Shown piece by piece: positions 1 to 5,891 of a stretch of 8,342 nt of DNA (position 1 is the first letter of the stretch; every line of letters begins with the position of its first letter). Position numbers and translations under genes: made by a program. The notes under the pieces were generated by a model, which had not been told where the DNA came from, did not search any database, and saw only the letters and a program-made list of their open reading frames with translations. The DNA is taken from positions 1 to 8,342 of the forward strand of contig JAQUCQ010000135.1 of the NCBI GenBank assembly GCA_028686145.1, read 5' to 3'. Origin of the DNA: Desulfuromonadaceae bacterium. GTDB lineage: Bacteria > Desulfobacterota > Desulfuromonadia > Geobacterales > Pseudopelobacteraceae.

Positions 1-1
1 G

Positions 2-214
2 TATGAAATACTGGATGGCGCCGACGCACTGACAGTGATTACCGACTGGAGCGAATACCGCAACCCGGACTTTGACCGCATCAAGACGGCCCTCAGAACA
101 CCTAACATAGTTGATGGGCGCAACCTCTACAAACCGGACCGCATGGCATCTGCCGGGTTCAGCTATATCCCGCTCGGACGCTGCAGCGGTGGAATCTGCG
201 GAGAGGTGAAATAA
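2..214 (+). CDS. ugd: UDP-glucose 6-dehydrogenase, C-terminal end (partial)
   Basis: Only the last 70 codons are in the window; the 5' end lies upstream. UDP-glucose 6-dehydrogenase makes UDP-glucuronate from UDP-glucose with two NAD+ in the cytoplasm. The visible part matches the C-terminal UDP-binding domain of the UDP-glucose/GDP-mannose dehydrogenase family: an ADALTVITDWSEYRNPDF segment, then the conserved VDGRNLY motif, then a GFSYIPLGR end. The related GDP-mannose and UDP-ManNAc dehydrogenases share the fold, but the TDWSEYRNPDF and DGRNLY wording and the neighbour favour the glucose enzyme. The next gene, for UDP-glucuronate decarboxylase, begins one base after the TAA and uses the product, so the two probably form one operon. 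A GAGAGG ribosome-binding site for that gene lies inside the last codons of this one. Confidence 0.9.
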   Translation, partial: YEILDGADALTVITDWSEYRNPDFDRIKTALRTPNIVDGRNLYKPDRMASAGFSYIPLGRCSGGICGEVK

Positions 215-215
215 C

Positions 216-1151
216 ATGCGTATACTGGTAACCGGCGGTGCCGGCTTCGTCGGATCACACCTGTGCGAACGCCTCCTTAATGAAGGACACGACGTCATCT
301 GCCTCGACAACTTTTTCACCGGCAGCAAAAACAACATAATCCATCTGATGGACAGCCATCGCTTTGAACTTGTCCGGCACGACATAACCGAGCCGATCCT
401 GCTGGAAGTCGACCGCATTTACAACCTTGCCTGTCCCGCATCGCCCATCCACTACCAGTACAACCCGGTAAAAACGACAAAAACCAGCGTCATGGGCACC
501 ATCAACATGCTGGGACTGGCCAAGCGGGTCAAGGCCCGTATCCTGCAAGCCTCCACCTCTGAGGTTTACGGCGATCCCAGTGTCCATCCGCAGACTGAAG
601 ATTACTGGGGCAACGTCAATCCGATCGGCATTCGAAGCTGCTATGACGAAGGTAAGCGGGTGGCCGAGACCTTGATGATGGATTACTACCGCCAGAACAA
701 CGTCGACATCCGGATCATCCGCATCTTCAACACCTATGGCCCGCGCATGGCCGAAAATGACGGCCGTGTGGTATCCAACTTCATTCTGCAGGCACTCAGA
801 AATGAGAACATTACCGTCTATGGCAACGGTTCCCAGACCCGGTCATTCTGTTACGTTTCCGACCTGGTGGAGGGGATGATTCGCATGATGGAATGCGACG
901 GTTTCATCGGTCCGGTCAACCTTGGCAACCCGGTAGAAAATACAATCCTTGAGTTTGCTGAAAAAATCATTACAATAACAAAGTCACAGTCACAGATAAT
1001 TTTTCAGCCATTGCCGCAAGATGATCCGAAACAGCGGCAACCCGATATTTCTCTGGCTGTTGAAAAGCTGGCCTGGAAACCAGAGATTGCTCTTAACGAC
1101 GGGCTCGAAAAGACTGTGACCTATTTTGCTGAACGGATCAGGAAAGGGTAA
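216..1151 (+). CDS. uxs: UDP-glucuronate decarboxylase (UDP-xylose synthase)
   Basis: This cytoplasmic enzyme of the extended SDR family converts UDP-glucuronate to UDP-xylose and CO2 using bound NAD+. The 311 residues match the usual soluble bacterial length, with no N-terminal membrane anchor. Seen in order: the Rossmann motif GGAGFVG (residues 7-13), the family-typical LACPASPIHYQYNPVKT stretch (71-87), TSEVYGDP (114-121) holding the active-site Thr/Ser and Glu, the catalytic pair in YDEGK (Tyr143, Lys147), RIFNTYGPRM (169-178) and GSQTRSFCYVSDLVEG (205-220). These motifs separate it from plain UDP-glucose 4-epimerases and dTDP-glucose dehydratases. The start at 216 has a GAGAGG site 9 bases upstream and puts the glycine motif in its normal place. 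With the dehydrogenase before it, this is a two-step route to UDP-xylose, presumably for lipopolysaccharide, capsule or other surface glycans. Confidence 0.93.
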   Translation: MRILVTGGAGFVGSHLCERLLNEGHDVICLDNFFTGSKNNIIHLMDSHRFELVRHDITEPILLEVDRIYNLACPASPIHYQYNPVKTTKTSVMGTINMLGLAKRVKARILQASTSEVYGDPSVHPQTEDYWGNVNPIGIRSCYDEGKRVAETLMMDYYRQNNVDIRIIRIFNTYGPRMAENDGRVVSNFILQALRNENITVYGNGSQTRSFCYVSDLVEGMIRMMECDGFIGPVNLGNPVENTILEFAEKIITITKSQSQIIFQPLPQDDPKQRQPDISLAVEKLAWKPEIALNDGLEKTVTYFAERIRKG

Positions 1152-1454
1152 ATGTTCAATCTGCCCCTTCAAAAAAGGATGTATATCATTCCGGCTGGAT
1201 GTCTTGCATTCATCCTCTTCTTCACTATTTTTGGTGATAAAGGTCTTCTGCGCATATTCGAGCTTAATCAGGATAAAATCAAAATTGAAGTGCGTCTTGC
1301 TGAAAGCAGGGCCGATAATGAAAAGTTGAAATACGAGATCATTGCTCTCAAATCCGACCGCCGCTATCTGGAAAGCATTGCTCGTAAAGATTTTGGCTTT
1401 GTGCGTAGCAATGAAGTCATCTATCAGTTTCCCCAGGAGAAAAAACAACCGTAG
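1152..1454 (+). CDS. ftsB: FtsB/DivIC-like cell division protein (septum formation initiator family)
   Basis: This is a small bitopic inner-membrane protein of 100 residues, close to E. coli FtsB in length. FtsB pairs with FtsL and joins FtsQ to signal activation of septal peptidoglycan synthesis. Visible: a short basic N-terminus, one hydrophobic segment (about residues 11-27), a GDKGL turn (28-32) that resembles the Gly-rich turn after the FtsB membrane helix, a charged coiled-coil stretch (about 35-72), and a C-terminal YLESIARKDFGFVRSNEVIYQF region like the YLEERAR...ETFYRL end of FtsB. The ATG follows the decarboxylase stop codon with no gap (TAAATG), and AGGAAAGGG lies just upstream, so translation is probably coupled. 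A later ATG at 1179 has a purine run directly against it and is less likely. The family call is firm; the exact FtsB-versus-DivIC name is by convention. Confidence 0.85.
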   Translation: MFNLPLQKRMYIIPAGCLAFILFFTIFGDKGLLRIFELNQDKIKIEVRLAESRADNEKLKYEIIALKSDRRYLESIARKDFGFVRSNEVIYQFPQEKKQP

Positions 1455-1540
1455 TCTTTTAAAGTACGCTAGAAATCACTTTCTGTCTTTTTTGGGGCCG
1501 GAAACGATTTAGTTAATGCACTTATCCTGTCTATCAGAGC

Positions 1541-1545
1541 AAGGA
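1541..1545 (+). promoter_or_regulatory. Ribosome-binding site deciding the start of the small Cys-rich gene
   Basis: AAGGA lies 9 bases before the ATG at 1555. The longer in-frame start at 1516 has no purine-rich site before it. This supports the 52-residue form over the 65-residue form, and the Cys motif begins just after the shorter start. Confidence 0.6.
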
Positions 1546-1554
1546 CACATACTC

Positions 1555-1713
1555 ATGCCACGACAAAGCTGCGCCGTTTGTGCCTGGCGCGAAAACTGCT
1601 CAAAACGATTTTGCATTCCTGATAATGGCTCCAGATGTCCAGATTTTTCCCGGGACGTAACCATCAAGAGTGACCCAGACGATATCAACATAACAACCAA
1701 CCAGAAAGAATAG
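1555..1713 (+). CDS. Small Cys-rich protein of unknown function upstream of argS
   Basis: A 52-residue protein if it starts at 1555; an upstream in-frame ATG at 1516 would add 13 residues but lacks a ribosome-binding site. It has five cysteines at residues 6, 9, 15, 20 and 28, in a CxxC-x5-C-x4-C-x7-C pattern, with CAWRENC and RCPDFSRDV as its most motif-like parts. Four of these cysteines could bind one zinc ion or an iron-sulfur cluster, but that is inference. The tail after residue 36 is polar and looks unstructured. No signal peptide or membrane segment is seen. It ends 7 bases before argS and probably shares its transcript. From memory, similar short CxxCAW...CPDF proteins occur in Geobacter-type genomes, but I know of no assigned function. 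Shape, ribosome-binding site and tight spacing support a real gene. Confidence 0.68.
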   Translation: MPRQSCAVCAWRENCSKRFCIPDNGSRCPDFSRDVTIKSDPDDINITTNQKE

Positions 1714-1720
1714 ATAAAAA

Positions 1721-3412
1721 ATGATGCGAAACCGAATTGCCCCCCTGCTTGAATCCGCACTGATAAAAGCTCATGCGGCGCAAGAACTGACGACATTCCC
1801 GCTGCCAACCATTATTATCGGCCATCCCGCAAATCCTGAACATGGAGATTTTTCCTGCAATGTTGCCATGCAAATGGCCAAAGGCGAACGAAAAGCGCCA
1901 CGCCAGGTGGCTGAAATTATTATAAAATATCTGGGTGACGGCGGTGGTCTTTTAGCAAAAAACGAGATCGCCGGCCCAGGCTTCATCAATATGTTTGTAT
2001 CTCAAGCTGCATGGCAGGCCACCCTTCTGGATATTGAGGCAGAGGGCGACAGGTATGGACACACAACAAGCGGTGCCGGTAAGAAGGTCCAGGTTGAGTT
2101 TGTCAGCGCCAATCCGACCGGTCCATTGCATATCGGCCATGGCCGTGGAGCGGCAATCGGTGATACCCTCTGCCGTGTGCTTGATGCCGCCGGATGGGAT
2201 GTTACCCGCGAGTTCTATTACAATGACGCCGGTGTCCAGATCAGCAACCTCGCCCTTTCCGTACAGCTGCGTTGCCTGGGTATTGAACCGGATGACCCGC
2301 AGTGGCCTGAAGGTGGCTACCAAGGGGAATATATAAAGGATGTTGCCAGGGCCTACCTGGCCCGCGAAACCGTCGAAGCGGCAGACCAACACACAACCGC
2401 CTGCGGAGACCCAGATAACATTGATGACATCCGCAGCTTTGCTGTGGCCTGGTTACGCCGCGAACAGGACCTTGACCTTGAAGCCTTCGGTGTGAAATTT
2501 GATGTCTACACCCTGGAATCCTCACTCTACAGCGAGGGAAGAGTCGATGCTGTTGTTCGGAGTCTGATAGCCAACAACCACGCCTACGAACGGGACAATG
2601 CTCTCTGGCTCCGCTCCACCGATTTCGGTGATGACAAAGATCGCGTCATGCGCAAAGCTGACGGGACCTATACCTATTTCGTACCGGATGTCGCCTATCA
2701 CCAAGCGAAGTGGGAGCGCGGTTTTACCCGGGTAATTAATGAGCAGGGCTCTGACCACCACAGCACGGTAACCCGTGTCCGCGCCGGACTTCAGGCTCTT
2801 GGCATCGGAATTCCGCCGGACTGGCCTGAATATGTACTACACCAAATGGTAACAGTCATGCGTGGCGGTGAAGAAGTCAAGATATCCAAGCGGGCCGGCA
2901 GTTATGTTACTCTGCGGGACCTGATTGATGAAGTAGGCCGTGATGCCACCCGTTTCTTCTTTCTGATGCGCAAACCTGATGCCCAACTGGTATTCGACAT
3001 TGACCTGGCCAAACAGCAGACAAACGAAAATCCGGTCTATTATGTCCAGTATGCCCATGCCCGTATCTGCAGTATTTTCGATAACGCTGCCGAGAAAGGT
3101 TTTGTCGCTCCCGTAAAACCGGCACCTGCTGATCTGGCTTGTCTTTCTACCGCAGAAGATCTTCAAATGATCAAACTATTGTCAGCACTACCCGACACCG
3201 TCGATGACTGTGCCGTGCATTTCGAACCCCACCGCCTGACCTATTATTTAAGTGAACTTGCCAGTTGCTTCCATAGTTTTTACAACAAAAATCGCGTTAT
3301 CAGTGAAGATCAGAAACTAACTGCGGCCCGCCTCTACCTGCTGAAACGGACCGCCCAGACTCTGAAAAATGCCCTTACAATTTTGGGCATATCAGCACCG
3401 GAACGAATGTAG
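1721..3412 (+). CDS. argS: Arginyl-tRNA synthetase
   Basis: This cytoplasmic class I aminoacyl-tRNA synthetase joins arginine to tRNA-Arg using ATP. The 563 residues are a normal family length. In order: an N-terminal Add1-type domain that recognises the tRNA D-loop (about 1-105, with the HPANPEHGDFSCNVAM stretch at 35-50), the catalytic core opening at VEFVSANPTGPLHIGHGRG (125-143) with the HIGH motif at 137-140, REFYYNDAGVQ (163-173), YTYFVPDVAYH (317-327), a KMSKS-equivalent KISKRAG (387-393), and the C-terminal DALR-type anticodon-binding helical domain from about 435 (NENPVYYVQYAHARI) through SFYNKNRV (519-526). Start 1721 has only a weak upstream AGAAAG; a second ATG follows at once, so the start could be one codon later. 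It is flanked at 7 bases by the Cys-rich gene and at 11 bases by the SPOR gene, suggesting one transcript. Confidence 0.97.
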   Translation: MMRNRIAPLLESALIKAHAAQELTTFPLPTIIIGHPANPEHGDFSCNVAMQMAKGERKAPRQVAEIIIKYLGDGGGLLAKNEIAGPGFINMFVSQAAWQATLLDIEAEGDRYGHTTSGAGKKVQVEFVSANPTGPLHIGHGRGAAIGDTLCRVLDAAGWDVTREFYYNDAGVQISNLALSVQLRCLGIEPDDPQWPEGGYQGEYIKDVARAYLARETVEAADQHTTACGDPDNIDDIRSFAVAWLRREQDLDLEAFGVKFDVYTLESSLYSEGRVDAVVRSLIANNHAYERDNALWLRSTDFGDDKDRVMRKADGTYTYFVPDVAYHQAKWERGFTRVINEQGSDHHSTVTRVRAGLQALGIGIPPDWPEYVLHQMVTVMRGGEEVKISKRAGSYVTLRDLIDEVGRDATRFFFLMRKPDAQLVFDIDLAKQQTNENPVYYVQYAHARICSIFDNAAEKGFVAPVKPAPADLACLSTAEDLQMIKLLSALPDTVDDCAVHFEPHRLTYYLSELASCFHSFYNKNRVISEDQKLTAARLYLLKRTAQTLKNALTILGISAPERM

Positions 3413-3423
3413 CGGAGGCCACC

Positions 3424-4221
3424 ATGCGCATTGACTACAGCGGACCCAAAAAATCGTGCAGTTCTCCCCAGCTAAGCCAGAATCAGAATCGCCCCCGGAA
3501 GGAATCTTCCGGAGGCACGCTGATCATTGTCTTTTTTACCAGCCTGCTCTCTTTGGGAATTGGTTTTGGCAGTGGCTGGATGCTTTCACAGCGTGCGGCC
3601 AAAGAGGGATTCAAGGCTGCCATGGCGCAGCAAAGTCTGGAGAACTCACCTCAACAGCCAAAAATACAACCTTCTCCACAACAAAATGACGGTGCTGCCC
3701 AAACTCAGCAGCAACAACCAGGCAATCCCACCCCGCTTCCTGGGACTGCTGGCGGAGCGCCAACAACAGGTACTCCACCACTCAGCTTTTACAAAACACT
3801 TCCGAGCGGACAAAAGAATAATGTCTTGGGTAGCGGCATCAATATTAAGGATGATAAGCCTGGAAAACAGCCGCTTCAAGCAGCTATGCCTTCCAACATA
3901 ACTAGGCCAGCGCCGCCAGAAGGCGACGACAACATCCAAAAACAATCTGTTTCACCTACACCGGCAAAGGCGGGCGCCACCAATCAAAATGCAAACAGCT
4001 TCACTGTCCAGGTCGCTTCCTACAGCCTAAAGTCAGAAGCCGAAACAGCACGCAGCATACTGGCTGCCAAAGGATACAGCGTCATCATCATCGAATCCCA
4101 TTTGGGTGACAAGGGTACGTGGTATCGCGTCCGAGTCGGCAAACACCTTGATAAGGACGCGGCAAAAGAACTTGCCACGAAAATTGGCAAAGGGGCCATC
4201 TCTATCCCCGACAGGGATTGA
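3424..4221 (+). CDS. Membrane-anchored SPOR-domain protein (FtsN/DedD-like layout)
   Basis: A 265-residue protein with the layout of FtsN-like proteins. A basic cytoplasmic N-terminus (1-30) is followed by one membrane helix (about 32-54). Then comes a long Pro/Gln/Gly-rich periplasmic linker (about 72-190) with a short non-repetitive island LSFYKTLP (120-127), and a C-terminal SPOR domain (about 191-260) beginning NSFTVQVASYSLKSEAE and ending with WYRVRVGKHLDKDAAKELA. SPOR domains bind denuded glycan strands at the division septum, so a septal role is likely; whether it is the functional FtsN cannot be told from sequence. A strong GGAGG site lies 5 bases before the ATG, and the gene starts 11 bases after argS. 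No clear terminator follows before the tRNA promoter. Confidence 0.88.
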   Translation: MRIDYSGPKKSCSSPQLSQNQNRPRKESSGGTLIIVFFTSLLSLGIGFGSGWMLSQRAAKEGFKAAMAQQSLENSPQQPKIQPSPQQNDGAAQTQQQQPGNPTPLPGTAGGAPTTGTPPLSFYKTLPSGQKNNVLGSGINIKDDKPGKQPLQAAMPSNITRPAPPEGDDNIQKQSVSPTPAKAGATNQNANSFTVQVASYSLKSEAETARSILAAKGYSVIIIESHLGDKGTWYRVRVGKHLDKDAAKELATKIGKGAISIPDRD

Positions 4222-4269
4222 GATTAATCTTTCTTCCCCAATAAAATTATGCTGCGGTCAAAGTTTTTA

Positions 4270-4299
4270 TTGACAACAAGACACATATCCTGTTATAAA
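4270..4299 (+). promoter_or_regulatory. Sigma70-type promoter for the tRNA genes
   Basis: A perfect -35 box TTGACA (4270-4275) is followed by TTATAA (4293-4298, spacer 17) or TATAAA (4294-4299, spacer 18). Transcription would start near 4305, leaving a leader of about 8 bases before the mature tRNA-fMet 5' end at 4314, which is typical for a tRNA promoter. Confidence 0.8.
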
Positions 4300-4313
4300 G
4301 TTTTTCCACTTGT

Positions 4314-4390
<77 letters not shown>

Positions 4391-4399
4391 AAAATCTAT

Positions 4400-4435
4400 C
4401 GCCCCTTTGGTATGTTCAAACCTGAGGGGCGTTTT
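4400..4435 (+). terminator. Terminator-like hairpin between the two tRNA genes
   Basis: CGCCCCT (4400-4406) pairs perfectly with AGGGGCG (4425-4431) around an 18-base loop, and is followed by only four T residues (4432-4435). This could be a weak intrinsic terminator or attenuator, or a processing element in a joint tRNA precursor. The second tRNA has no good promoter of its own, so at least partial readthrough is expected. Confidence 0.5.
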
Positions 4436-4440
4436 CAAAT

Positions 4441-4517
4441 GGCGGTGTAGCTCAGTTGGCTAGAGCAAGCGACTCATATTCGCTAGGTCCGGAGTTCAAA
4501 TCTCTGCACCGCCACCA
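4441..4517 (+). tRNA. tRNA with CAU anticodon: elongator tRNA-Met or lysidine-type tRNA-Ile2
   Basis: A 77-base cloverleaf with a fully paired acceptor stem (GGCGGTG/CACCGCC), D stem GCTC/GAGC, anticodon stem AGCGA/TCGCT around the loop CTCATAT (anticodon 4475-4477), T stem CGGAG/CTCTG with one G-T pair, and an encoded CCA. The paired first base rules out an initiator. The default reading of an elongator CAU tRNA is Met. However, the anticodon stem is nearly the same as that of E. coli tRNA-Ile2 as I recall it, including the C29-G41 pair, whereas the E. coli G1-C72 side pairs C4-G69 and C5-G68 are here G-C the other way round. TilS would convert C34 to lysidine in an Ile2 tRNA to read AUA. 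The gene itself is certain; the amino acid is not. Confidence 0.93.
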
Positions 4518-4522
4518 TCTCC

Positions 4523-4556
4523 AAAACGCCCTGACTTTTTCAGGGCGTTTTTTTTT
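4523..4556 (+). terminator. Strong intrinsic terminator after the tRNA genes
   Basis: AAAACGCCCTGA (4523-4534) pairs perfectly with TCAGGGCGTTTT (4540-4551) around a 5-base loop, and the 3' arm runs into nine T residues (4548-4556). It sits six bases after the second tRNA's CCA and should end the tRNA transcript. The A-rich left arm means it could also act in the opposite direction. Confidence 0.92.
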
Positions 4557-4559
4557 AAT
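4531..4559 (+). promoter_or_regulatory. Candidate hisI promoter embedded in the terminator
   Basis: CTGACT (4531-4536, four of six matches to TTGACA) and TTTAAT (4554-4559, five of six to TATAAT) are exactly 17 bases apart. Transcription would start near 4566, leaving about 17 bases of leader that hold the AGGAGG site at 4571-4576. There is little other room for a hisI promoter, because the terminator T tract ends 26 bases before the hisI ATG. The T-rich DNA makes a chance -10 match easy, so this is tentative. Confidence 0.4.
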
Positions 4560-4582
4560 CACGTAAATTCAGGAGGTATGAC

Positions 4583-4963
4583 ATGATTCAGATCGATTTC
4601 GATAAAATGGGTGGATTGATCCCGGCTGTTATTCAGGATTACCAGAACGGTGAAATTTTGATGGTAGCCTTTATGGATAAGAAAACTCTTGATTTGACGC
4701 TAAAAGATGGCAAAACTTGGTTCTTCAGCCGCACCCGCAATAAATACTGGATGAAGGGCGAAGAATCCGGCAATACTCAGGAAGTAATGGAAGTTCTAAC
4801 CGACTGTGATGCCGATACGGTCGTTATCAAGGTAAAACAGAATGGACCGGCCGCTTGTCATACCGGAAACCGCAGCTGTTTTTATGTCAAATGGGAGAAC
4901 GGCCAGTGGGTGGAACATTCCAATCCGCTGTTTGACCCGAACGAAGTTTACAAAAAAGCATAG
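4583..4963 (+). CDS. hisI: Phosphoribosyl-AMP cyclohydrolase
   Basis: HisI opens the purine ring of phosphoribosyl-AMP, the third step of histidine synthesis, in the cytoplasm. The 126 residues match the stand-alone form; there is no fused HisE pyrophosphohydrolase domain. Seen: EILMVAFMD (24-32), TWFFSRTRNKYWMKGEESGN (45-64), DCDADT (74-79) giving the Asp metal ligands, and ACHTGNRSCF (91-100), which with Cys75 supplies the family's metal-binding cysteines. A consensus AGGAGG lies 6 bases before the ATG, suggesting strong translation. hisG follows after 18 bases. The gene begins right behind the tRNA terminator, so its promoter must overlap that region or it depends on readthrough. Confidence 0.96.
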   Translation: MIQIDFDKMGGLIPAVIQDYQNGEILMVAFMDKKTLDLTLKDGKTWFFSRTRNKYWMKGEESGNTQEVMEVLTDCDADTVVIKVKQNGPAACHTGNRSCFYVKWENGQWVEHSNPLFDPNEVYKKA

Positions 4964-4981
4964 TGTGGAAAGAGGATTATC

Positions 4982-5857
4982 ATGTCTAATATTCTGAATT
5001 TCGGCATCCCCAAAGGAAGCCTCGAAGACGCAACTGTCGGCCTTTTTAAAAAGGCTGGCTGGCAGATCAGCATCTCCTCCCGCAGTTATTTTCCCGGCGT
5101 TGATGACACCGAAATGAACTGCAAACTGATCCGCCCACAGGAGATGGCCAGATACGTTGAACGCCAGACAATTGATGCCGGGATTGCCGGCCGTGACTGG
5201 GTGCGGGAAAATGACTCCGATGTGGTTGAAGTCTGTGAAATGGTGTATTCAAAAGTTTCCAGGCGCCCGGCCCGCTGGGTACTGGTGGTCAATGGCGATT
5301 CAAAAGTGCAAAAGCCGGAAGATCTTCACGGCGCCACTATTTCCACTGAGCTGGTCGGCTTTACCAAGCGCTATTTTGATGAGCTCAACATTCCGGTTAA
5401 CGTCGAGTTTTCCTGGGGTGCCACCGAAGCAAAAGTGGTCGACGGCCTCTGCGACGCCATTGTCGAAGTTACCGAGACCGGATCAACCATCAAAGCAAAC
5501 GGCCTGCGCATCGTGTGTGAACTGATGGAGTCCGTTCCGGTTTTGCTTGCCAGCAAATCTGCCTGGGCTGACCCCTGGAAAAGGGCGAAGATCAACCAGA
5601 TTGCGACACTGTTGAAATCATCGCTTGATGCGGAAGGCATGGTCGGCCTGAAAATGAATGCTCCAGCCGACAAGATTGACGCAATTACCCGGATGCTTCC
5701 CAGCCTCAAGAATCCTACAGTATCGCACCTCTACAATTCTGATTGGCTCTCAATTGAAAGCATCCTGTCAGAAAAAGAGGTCCGTACGGTTGTGCCGGAT
5801 CTCATTAAACTGGGTGCCGAGGGAATCATCGAATACCCCCTGAACAAGATTATTTAA
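4982..5857 (+). CDS. hisG: ATP phosphoribosyltransferase, long form
   Basis: HisG condenses ATP with PRPP, the committed first step of histidine synthesis. At 291 residues it is the long form, with a C-terminal ACT-like regulatory domain (about 215-288) that in this family binds histidine for feedback inhibition; such enzymes do not need HisZ. Seen: the N-terminal FGIPKGSLEDATVGLFKKAG (7-26), DAGIAGRDWVRE (65-76), ATISTELVGFTKRYF (118-132), and the PRPP-binding loop GLCDAIVEVTETGSTI (155-170). The loop has Glu162 where E. coli HisG (ICDLVSTGATL) has Asp, and Cys157 where a small residue is usual; I believe this VEVTETGS wording defines a known subgroup. An AGAGGA site precedes the ATG by 6 bases. 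The gene ends with tandem stops TAATAG. It probably shares a transcript with hisI. Confidence 0.95.
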   Translation: MSNILNFGIPKGSLEDATVGLFKKAGWQISISSRSYFPGVDDTEMNCKLIRPQEMARYVERQTIDAGIAGRDWVRENDSDVVEVCEMVYSKVSRRPARWVLVVNGDSKVQKPEDLHGATISTELVGFTKRYFDELNIPVNVEFSWGATEAKVVDGLCDAIVEVTETGSTIKANGLRIVCELMESVPVLLASKSAWADPWKRAKINQIATLLKSSLDAEGMVGLKMNAPADKIDAITRMLPSLKNPTVSHLYNSDWLSIESILSEKEVRTVVPDLIKLGAEGIIEYPLNKII

Positions 5858-5863
5858 TAGAAA

Positions 5864-5878
5864 CACCGCCAATCGGTG
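5864..5878 (+). other. Small hairpin in the hisG-prfA gap
   Basis: CACCG (5864-5868) pairs with CGGTG (5874-5878) around a 5-base loop, 13 bases before the first prfA ATG. There is no T tract, so it is not a terminator. It abuts the only purine-rich site (GATGGA, about 5878-5883) and might influence prfA translation, but a 5-pair stem can arise by chance. Confidence 0.3.
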
Positions 5879-5891
5879 ATGGATTAAACGT

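Noticed and set aside
990..1448. 152-codon open frame on the - strand across the end of uxs and ftsB
   Set aside because: It is antisense to two well-supported genes, has no recognisable motif, and its composition is explained by the genes opposite.
1471..1490. AGAAA/TTTCT hairpin followed by T residues after ftsB, as a possible terminator
   Set aside because: A 5-pair stem, nearly all A-T, is too weak; it is more likely chance in AT-rich intergenic DNA.
1952..2392. 146-codon open frame on the - strand inside argS
   Set aside because: It shadows the conserved ArgRS catalytic core; no family features or ribosome-binding site were seen.
2879..2899. ArgRS KMSKS loop reading KISKR
   Set aside because: Class I synthetases, including ArgRS, commonly vary this loop; both lysines are kept, so it does not suggest a defective enzyme.
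3369..3390. Inverted repeat ATGCCC/GGGCAT near the end of argS
   Set aside because: It lies within conserved coding sequence, has a 10-base loop and no following T run, so it is not a terminator.
4257..4305. Short inverted repeat GTCAA/TTGAC over the -35 box and two AAAGTTTTT copies flanking the tRNA promoter
   Set aside because: A 5-base inverted repeat and an AT-rich 9-base repeat are expected by chance here; no operator family is suggested.
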